Below are positions 1-8,935 of a stretch of 64,000 bases of DNA, piece after piece. Numbering within the stretch: the first letter of the stretch is position 1; every line of letters begins with the position of its first letter. The stretch is from Kaistella polysaccharea (GTDB taxonomy: Bacteria; Bacteroidota; Bacteroidia; Flavobacteriales; Weeksellaceae), in contig NZ_CP084528.1 of assembly GCF_020410745.1 (NCBI RefSeq), forward strand, positions 2,418,001-2,482,000. The letters run 5' to 3'. The notes under the pieces were generated by a model. That model worked only from the letters and a program-made list of their open reading frames with translations, was not told the origin of the DNA and did no database searches. The translations under genes and the position numbers were made by a program.

Positions 1-159
1 GGCAATTATTTTGTCGGCCGTACCGAATTTGATTCACCCGATGTAGACAATACAGTTTTGGTTTCTGCTGAAAACACCTATTTATCTCTCGGAGAATTTG
101 CTGATATTAAAATTACCAGCGCAGAAGAATTCGATTTATACGGTGAGCTCGTTTGGTAA
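1..159 (+). CDS. rimO: RimO C-terminus (ribosomal protein S12 methylthiotransferase), 5'-truncated
   Basis: The window opens inside a gene. Frame 1 gives 52 residues ending EFDLYGELVW, with the segment GRTEFDSPDVDNTVLV that is typical of the end of RimO, where the TRAM domain follows the radical-SAM core. RimO adds a methylthio group to an aspartate of ribosomal protein S12. The catalytic parts lie outside the window, so this rests on the C-terminal signature only. A strong hairpin terminator follows 52 bases downstream. Confidence 0.7.
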   Translation, partial: GNYFVGRTEFDSPDVDNTVLVSAENTYLSLGEFADIKITSAEEFDLYGELVW

Positions 160-210
160 TTAGCATTTTTAAGTTGATTTTTTATCAGATCGACAAAAAT
201 ATTTGTAATA

Positions 211-244
211 AAAATACTTTTAGAATTTCTAAAAGTATTTTTTG
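211..244 (+). terminator. Rho-independent terminator after rimO
   Basis: A 14-bp perfect stem (211-224 with 228-241), a 3-base loop and a run of T. It closes the rimO transcript. The rest of the 339-base gap to the next gene holds the promoter at 440-468 and no other structure I can see. Confidence 0.75.
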
Positions 245-439
245 TTTAAGTGATTGGTATTTAGTCTTTTATCTCTAAAAATGTATAGATACTATGCGGT
301 GGTTAGTTAATAAAATTAACATTTACTACTCAATTTTAACACAAATTAAGAACCTTCGTGAAAAGCCACTATTAGCGACTATCCAATGATTGTTAACAAA
401 AAATTAACAATTCATTAACGGAGTTTAACGGTTCAAAAG

Positions 440-468
440 TTGTGTAAGTCAATTTCGGAATAAATTTG
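440..468 (+). promoter_or_regulatory. Bacteroidetes-type promoter for the RlpA-like gene
   Basis: TTG at 440-442 and TAAATTTG at 461-468 are separated by 18 bases, matching the Bacteroidetes sigma-A consensus (TTG, 17-23 bases, TAnnTTTG). The 5' leader would be about 25 bases. Confidence 0.6.
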
Positions 469-498
469 CAGAGTCAAAACCAATAAAAATAATTCAAA

Positions 499-879
499 AT
501 GATGAAAAGAGGAATACTCCTAATCATAATGATGATTTCAACACTTGGTATCTTTTCTTTCAAAAATGATACCAACGATGCTAAAAAGACAAGTTTTGCT
601 TCTTTCTATCACGATAAGTTCAACGGTAGAAAAACTGCAAGCGGAGATATTTTTAGTAATTCGAAATTAACTGCCGCCAATAGAACACTTCCATTCGGCA
701 CCAAAGTAAAAGTAACCAACCTAAGATCAGGAAAAAGTGTAATAGTAGAAATAAACGACCGCGGTCCTTTCCATTCATCTCGCGCACTCGATCTTACAAA
801 GGCAGCATTTAAAGCGATCGGTAATCCTTCCAGAGGTACCATGCCTGTTGAATACGAAATCATAGATTACGATTTATAA
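499..879 (+). CDS. RlpA-like septal ring lytic transglycosylase family protein
   Basis: 126 residues with an N-terminal signal or anchor segment (about residues 4-20) and no lipobox cysteine, followed by a single double-psi beta-barrel domain. Conserved RlpA motifs are in order: ASFY..KFNGRKTASGD (34-50), NRTLPFG (61-67), EINDRGPF (84-91, D87 being the catalytic-type aspartate) and DLTKAAF (98-104). RlpA proteins act in the envelope on peptidoglycan, cleaving naked glycan strands. This one lacks a SPOR domain, so septal targeting is not evident. Two ATGs stand in tandem at 499 and 502. A consensus promoter lies just upstream and a hairpin terminator follows, so it is probably a single-gene transcript. 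Confidence 0.85.
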   Translation: MMKRGILLIIMMISTLGIFSFKNDTNDAKKTSFASFYHDKFNGRKTASGDIFSNSKLTAANRTLPFGTKVKVTNLRSGKSVIVEINDRGPFHSSRALDLTKAAFKAIGNPSRGTMPVEYEIIDYDL

Positions 880-897
880 CGTAAAATTTAAAAAATC

Positions 898-935
898 AAA
901 AGCCGTTTAGTCAATAGGACCAAACGGCTTTTTTT
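898..935. terminator. Bidirectional terminator between the RlpA-like gene and xth
   Basis: A 12-bp stem (901-912 with 918-929, one G-T pair), preceded by A-rich sequence and followed by seven T. It lies between the convergent RlpA-like gene and exonuclease III gene and could serve both. Confidence 0.7.
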
Positions 936-987
936 ATGTTCAATATTTTGATTTTGTGATGAAGAATTCTTTTCGTCACAATTTTAA

Positions 988-1749
988 TTAAGACAATTCT
1001 ACCATTACAGGACAGTGGTCAGAGTGAACAGCTTCCTTCAGAATGACTGCGCGCGAGAGTCGGTCTTTTAAAGCGTACGAAACAAAATTATAGTCCAATC
1101 TCCAGCCTTTATTTCTTGCACGTGAATTTTGGCGATAACTCCACCAGGAATAGTTTTCTGGTTGGTTGTTAAAGTATCGGAAACTGTCGATGAGCTCACA
1201 TTCTTCAATAAATTGAGTAAGCCATTCTCTTTCCATAGGCAAAAATCCGGAGACATTTTTTAAACCTTCCGGGTTGTGAATGTCGATCTCCTGATGGCAA
1301 ATATTAAAATCACCACAAATTACAAGATTAGGAATGGTTTTCTTTAATGTTTTAATGTATTCCAAAAAGTCGTAGCAGAACTTCATTTTAAAAACGAGTC
1401 TGCCATTATTTGAAGCTGATGGAACATAGACGGAAATCACTGAAAAATCTTCAAAATCCGCACGCATAATTCTTCCTTCTGAATCGTAATGTTCAATACC
1501 GCATCCGTATTCTACATGTATCGGTTTCACTTTAGAAGCGATTCCGACGCCGGAATATCCTTTCTTTTGGGCAGAATGCCAATAACTGAAGTATCCGACC
1601 TTTTCTAAACTTTCGATGTCAATCTGATCATTGCCAGCTTTGCTCTCCTGAATGCAGATTACATCTGGATCAGCGACTTGCAGCCAGCCCACAAAATCTT
1701 TTGTAAAAGCGGCGCGAATTCCGTTGACGTTATATGATATTATTCTCAT
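988..1749 (-). CDS. xth: Exodeoxyribonuclease III (AP endonuclease family)
   Basis: 253 residues, the usual length of the exonuclease III / AP endonuclease family, which cleaves 5' to abasic sites and degrades DNA 3' to 5'. The start chosen is the ATG giving MRIISYNVNGIRAA, the canonical beginning (N7 region). An in-frame extension upstream would run into the porX terminator stem at 1819-1845 and is not family-like. Catalytic motifs are visible: IQESKAG with the metal-binding Glu35, GDFNICH with the Asp-Asn pair, and HSDHCPVMVEL at the C-terminus with the Asp-His pair. It is convergent with the RlpA-like gene. Confident family call. Confidence 0.93.
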   Translation of the reverse strand: MRIISYNVNGIRAAFTKDFVGWLQVADPDVICIQESKAGNDQIDIESLEKVGYFSYWHSAQKKGYSGVGIASKVKPIHVEYGCGIEHYDSEGRIMRADFEDFSVISVYVPSASNNGRLVFKMKFCYDFLEYIKTLKKTIPNLVICGDFNICHQEIDIHNPEGLKNVSGFLPMEREWLTQFIEECELIDSFRYFNNQPENYSWWSYRQNSRARNKGWRLDYNFVSYALKDRLSRAVILKEAVHSDHCPVMVELS

Positions 1750-1812
1750 AAATTTTTTAATATTTTCAAAAATACAATTTGTTTGCGGCTTTTTGCAATC
1801 GCAATATTCCAT

Positions 1813-1845
1813 AAAAAAGCGGGAAAAATCAAAGATCTTTCCCGC
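1813..1845 (-). terminator. Rho-independent terminator of porX (minus strand)
   Basis: The 8-bp stem GCGGGAAA/TTTCCCGC (1819-1826 with 1838-1845) is followed on the minus strand by six T (1813-1818). It sits 34 bases past the porX stop codon and separates porX from xth. Confidence 0.75.
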
Positions 1846-1878
1846 CTCAGAAACCCAAACTAAATAAACTATGAAAAA

Positions 1879-3420
1879 CTATTTGGGCTCCATTACGCAA
1901 ATCGGAATGATACATTCTTCCAGAGAAATCCCGCCATGTTGGTAGGTTTCTTTGTAGTAATTTACAAAATGATTATAATTTTTTGGATAGGCTAAAAAGA
2001 TATTATTCTTTGCGAAAATATATTTTGAACTTAAATTTCCTTTCGGTAAAAAAAGTTTTTCTGGATTCGAAATTGCCCAAACATCATTTTTCTCATACGT
2101 TAAACTTCTTCCCGTTTTGTACCGGATATTTGTAGAAGTTTCGCGGTCACCCACGACTTTACTCGGCTTTTTAACATAAATGGTTCCGTGGTCTGTTGTC
2201 AACACGAGTTTATACCCGCTTTCTGCAGCCATTTTGATAATTTTTAGCAAAGAGGAATTTTCAAACCAATTATAAGTCAGCGACCGGAAGGTTTTATCAT
2301 CACGGATCAATTGATTCACAATCACATTATCAGTTTTTGCATGCGAAAGAATATCGATAAAATTGTACACAATCACCAGTAAATCATTGTTTTTGTGTTG
2401 GTTGAAATCATCCAGAATTTTACGTTCGAAATCTGCATTTAAAATTTTCAGATATTTCATGCTTTTTCCAGACAAACCTAAGCGTTTCATTTGATCTTCC
2501 AGAAAATCGCGTTCGTGCTCATTTTTATTACCTTCTTCGTTATCATTAAACCAATAATCAGGAAATCTCTTTTCAATTTCGGAGGGCATTAAACCTGCAA
2601 AAAAAGAATTACGCGCATATTGAGTCGCCGTTGGTAAAATGCTGTAGTAATAATCCTCTGAAGTTTTTTGGTAAAATTTAGTGAAAAGAGGTTCAATGAC
2701 TTTCCATTGATCGTACCGCAGATTATCCACCATCAACAGAAGAACTTTGTCTTTTTCAACTTCTGGTTTTACTTTATCTTTAAATAAAGTGTGGCTCATC
2801 ATCGGTTTATCAGAGGAATTTAACCAATCTTCATAGTTGTTTTCTATAAATTTAGAAAACTGAATATTGGCTTCCTCTTTTTGAGATTGTAACAGATCAG
2901 AAAATTCACTATCAAATACTTTATCAAATTTAATTTCCCAGTTCAATATTTTCTTATAATACTCTGCCCATTCCTGATACGTTCTTAAGTAAGAAAGTTC
3001 CATCGAAAGATTCCGGAATTCCTGCTGATATTCTAAAATTGTTTTTTGCTCAACCAAAGTTTCTTCCTGAAGATTCTTTTTTAAAGACAATAAAACCTGG
3101 TTGGGATTTACTGGTTTTAAAATATAATCGGCAATTTGAGAGCCGATCGCTTGTTCCATGATGAGTTCCTCTTCATTTTTAGTGACCATTACAATTTTTA
3201 TAGCAGAGTCAATATTTTTAATCATCGGAATTGCTTCCAAACCAGAGATTCCTGGCATATTTTCATCTAGAAGTGCCAACGCAAAATTTTCTTTTTCAAT
3301 GAGTTCCAGTGCTTCATTTACATTATTTACGGGCGTAATCTGGTACCCTTTGTTTTCTAAAAATACAATATGTGGTTTTAGTAAATCTACTTCATCATCA
3401 ATCCAAATAAGTTTTGACAT
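1879..3420 (-). CDS. porX: PorX: T9SS response regulator with PglZ-type phosphodiesterase domain
   Basis: 513 residues, matching PorX. The N-terminal receiver domain has acidic residues D8, D9 and E10, phospho-acceptor D52 (LLDENMPG), T80 and K102 (LKPVNP). A helical linker (about 115-220) leads to a PglZ/alkaline-phosphatase-superfamily domain with LLMVDNLRYDQW (D231), PTATQ (263-265), NFIDILSH (D355, H359) and TTDHG (D409, H410), the expected metal-site set. In Porphyromonas and Flavobacterium PorX works with the histidine kinase PorY and an ECF sigma factor to control type IX secretion, and the PglZ domain has oligonucleotide phosphodiesterase activity. It stands alone here. The T9SS cargo at 20603-24841 shows the secretion system is relevant to this genome. 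Confidence 0.93.
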   Translation of the reverse strand: MSKLIWIDDEVDLLKPHIVFLENKGYQITPVNNVNEALELIEKENFALALLDENMPGISGLEAIPMIKNIDSAIKIVMVTKNEEELIMEQAIGSQIADYILKPVNPNQVLLSLKKNLQEETLVEQKTILEYQQEFRNLSMELSYLRTYQEWAEYYKKILNWEIKFDKVFDSEFSDLLQSQKEEANIQFSKFIENNYEDWLNSSDKPMMSHTLFKDKVKPEVEKDKVLLLMVDNLRYDQWKVIEPLFTKFYQKTSEDYYYSILPTATQYARNSFFAGLMPSEIEKRFPDYWFNDNEEGNKNEHERDFLEDQMKRLGLSGKSMKYLKILNADFERKILDDFNQHKNNDLLVIVYNFIDILSHAKTDNVIVNQLIRDDKTFRSLTYNWFENSSLLKIIKMAAESGYKLVLTTDHGTIYVKKPSKVVGDRETSTNIRYKTGRSLTYEKNDVWAISNPEKLFLPKGNLSSKYIFAKNNIFLAYPKNYNHFVNYYKETYQHGGISLEECIIPICVMEPK

Positions 3421-3699
3421 ACATTTTTTGTTTATTAAAATTTAGGAGAACAAGGCAATCAGTTTAATTGATAAAGTGATCGATTTGGTCTCGGCCTCAA
3501 AAATACAACCATTAACTGCCAACTTTTCTTTAAAACCAAGTTAAACTTCCGTTAATTTTATTGATCAAAACTTCGATATTTTTGGGAAAAGAATTAATCA
3601 AAATGATTTCAAATATTCCGTCCTTATCATATGCTTTAAAACAAATATGTAAATTTGTAGGGTTCTATACGCAATTAAAAAGCCGATGGAATTTAGATT

Positions 3700-4911
3700 A
3701 TGACCAATAAATTTAAAATTATCAACGATCCCGTTCACGGATTTATTAGTATTCCGCACGAAATTCTTTTTGATGTTATTGAACATCCTTATTTTCAGCG
3801 ATTACGCCGGATTTCCCAAACTGGACTTTTAAACCTCATTTTCCCTGGCGCTACACATACGCGTTTTCATCATGCTTTGGGCGCGATGCATTTGATGTTT
3901 ACCGCTTTAGAAACATTAAAACTAAAAGGCGTCGCTATTTCAAAAGAAGAAGAAAAAGGGGCAATGTTGGCAATTTTACTTCATGACGTTGGACACGGCC
4001 CTTTTTCTCACGCGTTGGAAAATATGTTGATGGATGATTGGCACCATGAAAAACTGTCCTTATTATTAATGCGAAAAATGAATATCGAATTTGAGGGCCA
4101 GCTCTCTACTGCGATCGAAATGTTTCAGGGGAAATATCACCGTAAATTTTTCAATCAGCTGATATCTTCTCAACTTGATGTAGACCGCTTGGATTATTTA
4201 AAACGAGACAGTTTTTACACGGGAGTTTCAGAAGGAAATGTGAACACGCAGCGAATCATTTCGATGATGAATGTTTCGCAGGATGAATTGGTAATTGATG
4301 CGAAAGGTATTTATTCTATTGAAAATTTCTTAACTGCTCGAATGTTCATGTATTGGCAGGTTTATTACCATAAAACAGCAGCCATCGCGGAGTTTTTACT
4401 CGTCAAGATTTTATCACGCGCAAAAATATTGGTTTCGCAGGGTAAAGATCTTCTGGCCTCCGAAAACTTAAGTTATTTTCTGCGTAAAAATAAGTTTGAA
4501 AGTGCCACCGAAGAAGACTTGCAGCGCTTTACCGAATTAGATGATAATGATGTTATTCAGGCGATGAAATTCTGGTCGAAGAATGATGATGTTGTTTTGG
4601 CTTACCTCTGCAATTGCGTTATCAAAAGAAATTTCCCTCGAACAGTCATTTCCTCGCAGCCTTTTCCAGCGGAGTTCATTCAGGAAAAAAAACAACTTAC
4701 AGATAAGAAGTATGGTCTTGGTGCTGGTGAAGAATTGGTGAATCAGCTTTCCCGTCACCTTTTGCCTTACAATTCTGAGGAACAGTCTATTTTCTTGCTG
4801 CAGAAAAACGGTGAAAAAATACGGTTAGATTATTCTGAAAACCAAATTCTTTCTTCTTTTATAAGTCAGCCAAACACCAAATATATATTGGCTTTTCCCC
4901 GGGAAATTTAA
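3700..4911 (+). CDS. HD-domain phosphohydrolase (COG1078 / dGTPase-like)
   Basis: 403 residues of the HD superfamily close to the YdhJ / dGTPase-like group. The opening KIINDPVHGFISIP is typical of this family, followed by the metal-binding histidines in RFHHALG (57-58), LLHDVGHGPFSH (H95, D96) and the later aspartate in LDVDRLDYL. Such proteins hydrolyse nucleotide phosphates; the substrate here is unknown. A TAAATTTG -7 box lies at 3650-3657, about 42 bases before the ATG, without a clear -33 partner. In related flavobacteria this gene commonly sits just ahead of lpxD, as here. Confidence 0.85.
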   Translation: MTNKFKIINDPVHGFISIPHEILFDVIEHPYFQRLRRISQTGLLNLIFPGATHTRFHHALGAMHLMFTALETLKLKGVAISKEEEKGAMLAILLHDVGHGPFSHALENMLMDDWHHEKLSLLLMRKMNIEFEGQLSTAIEMFQGKYHRKFFNQLISSQLDVDRLDYLKRDSFYTGVSEGNVNTQRIISMMNVSQDELVIDAKGIYSIENFLTARMFMYWQVYYHKTAAIAEFLLVKILSRAKILVSQGKDLLASENLSYFLRKNKFESATEEDLQRFTELDDNDVIQAMKFWSKNDDVVLAYLCNCVIKRNFPRTVISSQPFPAEFIQEKKQLTDKKYGLGAGEELVNQLSRHLLPYNSEEQSIFLLQKNGEKIRLDYSENQILSSFISQPNTKYILAFPREI

Positions 4912-5095
4912 GTAAAGTTAACAGAGGTGGTTTTAATAGCGAAAATTTGACTTAATGTAGCTTCACTAAGATTTATTTTCACGTACACCTAACTGACTGA
5001 CTATATTGTTCAGTAATAAGTGTTTGAACCTATTAAAATTCATAAAAATTATAAAAAGAGAAAAAATATTTCATAATTTCCTATATTTGCAAGAT

Positions 5096-6127
5096 ATGGA
5101 GTTTACCGCGTCGCAGATTGCAAGTTTTATCAACGGTCGAATCATAGGAAATGACCAAGCCATTATTAAAGGAGTGGCGCCCATAGAAAGTGCGGAAGGA
5201 GGACATCTGTCTTTTGTTGCGCAATCGAGATTTGTTGATCAAATCCCAAATTCTAAATGTTCTGTTATTATTGTTTCCGAAAAACTTTTAACGGATATTC
5301 CGTATCAACCTACTATTATCGCTGTTGAAGATGCTTATCTGTCTTTTCAGGTTCTGATGAATCTTTATCAGGAAATGCAGGATAGAAAGTCCGGAATTGA
5401 AGATGGAGTAGTGTGTCATGAAACCGCCACATTAGGCGAAAATGTCTACGTCGGTGCTTTTACCTGCATAAGTGAAAAGGTAAAAATAGGAGCAGGCAGC
5501 CAAATATATCCGCAGGTTTATATTGGTAAAAATGTAAAAATAGGCAAAAACTGTGTTTTGTACAGTGGCGTACGAATCTACGACTATTGTGTTATTGGCG
5601 ATAACTGTATCATCCATTCAAATTCCGTAATCGGATCTGATGGTTTCGGATTTCAGCCCACGAAAGATGGCTATCAAAAAATTCCCCAACTCGGTAATGT
5701 TATTCTTGAAGATCATGTAGAAATCGGCAGTAACTGCAGTATTGACCGCGGTACTATCGGTTCGACGATCATCGGTAAAGGAACTAAAATCGACAATCTT
5801 ATTCAAATTGCGCACAATGTGAAAATTGGCCAACACAACGTAATTGCAGCGCAGGCAGGTATTGCAGGTTCTACAGTTATTGGAGATTGGAATCAAATTG
5901 GCGGTCAAGCCGGAATAGCCGGTCATATTCAAATTGGAAATCAAGTAAAAATACAAGCCCAAAGTGGGGTGAACAAAAAACCCAAAGACGGGGAAAGTCT
6001 CTACGGCTCACCAGCAATTAATGCAAGTGACTACAGACGGAATTACGTGCATTTCCGCAACTTTACCGATATCGTAAAACGAATAAATAATCTTGAGCTC
6101 AACTCAAAAGATAACACTAATGAGTGA
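5096..6127 (+). CDS. lpxD: UDP-3-O-(3-hydroxyacyl)glucosamine N-acyltransferase
   Basis: 343 residues. LpxD transfers a 3-hydroxyacyl chain from ACP to the amine of UDP-3-O-acylglucosamine, the third step of lipid A synthesis. The N-terminal uridine-binding domain begins MEFTASQIASFING. From about residue 100 hexapeptide repeats form a left-handed beta helix, with the catalytic-type histidine in LIQIAHNVKIG. An upstream in-frame ATG at 5006 would add 30 residues foreign to LpxD. The ATG at 5096 follows a TATATTTG box (5082-5089) by only six bases, which suggests a leaderless message. The gene overlaps lpxC-fabZ by 8 bases, so translation is probably coupled. Confidence 0.93.
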   Translation: MEFTASQIASFINGRIIGNDQAIIKGVAPIESAEGGHLSFVAQSRFVDQIPNSKCSVIIVSEKLLTDIPYQPTIIAVEDAYLSFQVLMNLYQEMQDRKSGIEDGVVCHETATLGENVYVGAFTCISEKVKIGAGSQIYPQVYIGKNVKIGKNCVLYSGVRIYDYCVIGDNCIIHSNSVIGSDGFGFQPTKDGYQKIPQLGNVILEDHVEIGSNCSIDRGTIGSTIIGKGTKIDNLIQIAHNVKIGQHNVIAAQAGIAGSTVIGDWNQIGGQAGIAGHIQIGNQVKIQAQSGVNKKPKDGESLYGSPAINASDYRRNYVHFRNFTDIVKRINNLELNSKDNTNE

Positions 6128-7517
6128 TAAACAAAAAACGTTAAATGAAGAAGTTTCCCTGTCGGGAATCGGACTTCATACAGGTCGTGAGGTGACCTTA
6201 ACTATAAAACCTGCAAAAGAAAATACAGGTTTTGTTTTTATAAGAACTGATCTGGAGGGAACTCCTCATATCGAAGCTGATGTCAATTATGTAACGACCA
6301 CAGAACGTGGTACTACTTTAGAAAAATTGGGCGTACGCATTCATACTTGCGAACACCTTCTAGCTGCCTTGGTAGGTTGCGATATTGATAATGCAATATT
6401 GGAAATGAACAGCGCAGAACCACCAATTTTAGATGGTTCTTCTAAGTTTTTTGTGGAAGCTATCGAAAAGGCGGGTATTGTAGAACAAGGCGCAGTGCGG
6501 GAATATTTAATTGTAAAAGATGTTTTAAGTTACAGCGATCCTGCGACTGGTTCAGAAATTACCATTATTCCTTCTGATTCTTACGAAGTGACGACCATGG
6601 TAGATTTTGGAACCAAAGTTTTGGGAACCCAAAATGCTACGCTGAAAGATATTTCCGAATTTAAAACTGAGATTTCTGCCGCACGAACTTTTAGCTTTCT
6701 GCATGAATTAGAAATGCTGTTGGATGCCGGACTTATTAAAGGTGGCGATATTTCCAACGCAATTGTTTACGTTGATAAAGAACTTACCCACGAAACATCG
6801 GAAAAGTTAAAAAAAGCTTTCGGAAAAGATGAAGTTTCTATTCGCCCGAATGGAATTTTAGATAATCTGACTTTAAATTATCCCAACGAAGCTGCCCGTC
6901 ACAAATTATTAGATGTGATCGGAGATTTAGCTTTAGTCGGCGTTAAAATTAAAGGTAAAGTTATTGCCAATAAACCTGGTCATTTTGTTAATACGCAGTT
7001 TGCTAAAAAACTGAACAGACAGTGGAAGTTGCAAAAAAAGAAAAATGTTCCAGATATCGACATAAACAAAGAACCGGTTTATGATATTAATGGAATTATG
7101 CGGTTGATGCCCCATCGCCCACCATTTCTTTTAATCGATAAAATTTTAGAATTGTCTGATTCTCATGTGGTTGGGTTGAAAAACGTTACCATGAATGAGC
7201 CCTATTTCGTCGGACATTTTCCAAAAGAACCTGTAATGCCCGGTGTTCTGCAGGTGGAAGCTTTAGCGCAGACGGGAGGAATTCTTGTTTTGGCAAGCGT
7301 GCCCGATCCGGAAAATTATTCTACTTATTTTATTAAAATGGACAAAGTAAAATTCAAGAAAAAAGTGGTGCCGGGAGATACCATGATATTTAAAATTGAA
7401 TTGATTTCGCCTATCAGAAGAGGTATTGTACACATGCAAGGCTTCGGTTATGTAGGCGACAGTGTCGTGGTAGAAGCAGAATTGATGGCTCAGGTGGCAA
7501 AAAATAAAGCGGATTAA
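6120..7517 (+). CDS. lpxC-fabZ: Bifunctional UDP-3-O-acyl-N-acetylglucosamine deacetylase / 3-hydroxyacyl-ACP dehydratase
   Basis: 465 residues, a fusion found across Bacteroidetes. The N-terminal part (about 1-310) is LpxC, the zinc deacetylase that commits to lipid A synthesis: HTCEHLLAAL supplies zinc ligands and RHKLLDVIGDLAL the second His/Asp set. The C-terminal part (about 320-465) is FabZ: MRLMPHRPPFLLIDKI, then GHFPKEPVMPGVLQVEALAQ with the catalytic His and Glu of the hot-dog fold. The two activities draw on the same 3-hydroxyacyl-ACP pool. The start at 6120 (MSDKQKT) is preferred over an upstream in-frame start at 6093 because it gives the ATGAGTGA overlap with lpxD. lpxA begins with no gap. 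Confidence 0.95.
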   Translation: MSDKQKTLNEEVSLSGIGLHTGREVTLTIKPAKENTGFVFIRTDLEGTPHIEADVNYVTTTERGTTLEKLGVRIHTCEHLLAALVGCDIDNAILEMNSAEPPILDGSSKFFVEAIEKAGIVEQGAVREYLIVKDVLSYSDPATGSEITIIPSDSYEVTTMVDFGTKVLGTQNATLKDISEFKTEISAARTFSFLHELEMLLDAGLIKGGDISNAIVYVDKELTHETSEKLKKAFGKDEVSIRPNGILDNLTLNYPNEAARHKLLDVIGDLALVGVKIKGKVIANKPGHFVNTQFAKKLNRQWKLQKKKNVPDIDINKEPVYDINGIMRLMPHRPPFLLIDKILELSDSHVVGLKNVTMNEPYFVGHFPKEPVMPGVLQVEALAQTGGILVLASVPDPENYSTYFIKMDKVKFKKKVVPGDTMIFKIELISPIRRGIVHMQGFGYVGDSVVVEAELMAQVAKNKAD

Positions 7518-8306
7518 ATGATTCACCAATTAGCTGCCGTAGATAAGCGAGCAATCATCAGCAAAAACGTTACCATAGAACCGTTTACAACAATTGCTGG
7601 CGATGTAGAGATCGGAGAAGGAACCTGGATTGGTCCTAATGTTACCATTATGGATGGAGCACGCATCGGAAAAAATTGTAGAATTTTTCCGGGAACGGTA
7701 ATTTCTGCAATTCCGCAGGATTTGAAATTCGACGGTGAAGATACGCAGGCAATTATTGGTGACGGAACTACTTTACGCGAATGTGTTACGGTAAATCGGG
7801 GTACGAAAGCTTTAGGTCACACCAAGCTTGGGAAAGACTGCCTAATTATGGCAACTTCGCATATCGCTCACGATTGTATCATCGGTAATAATGTGATTAT
7901 TGTAAATGGCTGCGGTATCGCGGGTCATGTGGAAATAGGAGATTATACGGTAATGGGCGGACTTTCTGCGGTACATCAGTTCGGTAAGATCGGTAAGCAT
8001 GTGATGATTTCTGGCGGGACCTTGGTTCGGAAAGATATTCCTCCTTATGTGAAAGTTGCGAGAGAACCGATGACCTACGCTGGTATTAATTCAGTTGGTC
8101 TTCGACGAAGAGGATTTACCAATGACAAAATTTTCGAAATTCAAAAAATTTACCGGGCAATTTTTCAGATGAAACTTAATGTTTCTCAAGCATCAAGCTA
8201 TATTGAAAAAGAAATGTTGCCTACTCTGGAACGCGACGAAATTCTGGAATTTATCCGAAATTCTCCACGTGGAATTGTTAAAGGCTACGGAACAAGCAAA
8301 GATTAA
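7518..8306 (+). CDS. lpxA: Acyl-ACP--UDP-N-acetylglucosamine O-acyltransferase
   Basis: 262 residues, the normal length. LpxA carries out the first lipid A step, moving a 3-hydroxyacyl chain from ACP to the 3-OH of UDP-GlcNAc. Hexapeptide repeats fill residues 10-190, the catalytic histidine lies in ATSHIAHDCIIG, and SAVHQFGKIGKH and a helical C-terminal domain (IYRAIFQ onward) are typical. Its ATG directly follows the lpxC-fabZ stop codon, so the three genes form a tight translational unit. Confidence 0.95.
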   Translation: MIHQLAAVDKRAIISKNVTIEPFTTIAGDVEIGEGTWIGPNVTIMDGARIGKNCRIFPGTVISAIPQDLKFDGEDTQAIIGDGTTLRECVTVNRGTKALGHTKLGKDCLIMATSHIAHDCIIGNNVIIVNGCGIAGHVEIGDYTVMGGLSAVHQFGKIGKHVMISGGTLVRKDIPPYVKVAREPMTYAGINSVGLRRRGFTNDKIFEIQKIYRAIFQMKLNVSQASSYIEKEMLPTLERDEILEFIRNSPRGIVKGYGTSKD

Positions 8307-8354
8307 ATAAATAAACAACTGAAAATTAATTTTCAACTACAACTATCACCATAA

Positions 8355-8918
8355 ATGGCAACAAGCAACGATATTAAAAAAGGAATGTGTATTGAATTCA
8401 GCAACGATATTTTTAAAATTATCGAATTCATGCACGTAAAACCAGGGAAAGGACCAGCCTTCGTACGAACCAAAATGAAATCGGTAACCAACGGAAAAGT
8501 ATTGGAGAATACTTTTTCTGCAGGTCACAAGATTGATGAGGTAAAAGTGATCACCCGTAAATTTCAATATTTATATGAAGATGATAACGGCTTTCATTTT
8601 ATGAATAATGAAGATTTCTCCCAAATATATTTGGATAAAGAAATGATTGAAAACGCACAGTTTATGAAAGCTGGCGAAGAAGTTACCATCATCTTGAAAG
8701 ATTCTGACGAGTCTCCCTTATCAGCGGAAATCCCGCCAACAGTTTATCTTGAAGTTACGGAAGCTGATCCAGGTGTAAAAGGGAATACCGCGACAAACGC
8801 ACTTAAAAATGCAATCGTAGAAACTGGTGCCCGCGTTATGGTGCCTTTGTTCATCGAAGCAGGCGATAAAATTAAAGTAAATACCGAAGACGGATCTTAC
8901 TTAGAAAGAGTAAAATAA
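8355..8918 (+). CDS. efp: Translation elongation factor P
   Basis: 187 residues with the three beta-barrel domains of EF-P, which relieves ribosome stalling at polyproline stretches. The loop HVKPGKGPAF places a lysine (K32) at the tip that reaches the peptidyl-transferase centre; no modification enzyme gene is in the window. The end AGDKIKVNTEDGSYLERVK is standard. It sits 48 bases after lpxA and 17 bases before the second LpxD-like gene, so it is probably transcribed with the lipid A run. Confidence 0.95.
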   Translation: MATSNDIKKGMCIEFSNDIFKIIEFMHVKPGKGPAFVRTKMKSVTNGKVLENTFSAGHKIDEVKVITRKFQYLYEDDNGFHFMNNEDFSQIYLDKEMIENAQFMKAGEEVTIILKDSDESPLSAEIPPTVYLEVTEADPGVKGNTATNALKNAIVETGARVMVPLFIEAGDKIKVNTEDGSYLERVK

Positions 8919-8935
8919 TTTAGCAACAAAAATCG

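Noticed and set aside
1750-1812. N-terminal extension of exonuclease III
   Set aside because: The added 21 residues are unlike the family and the frame begins right beside the porX terminator T-run.
5006-5095. N-terminal extension of LpxD
   Set aside because: It contains the -7 box and AT-rich leader, and the residues are foreign to LpxD.
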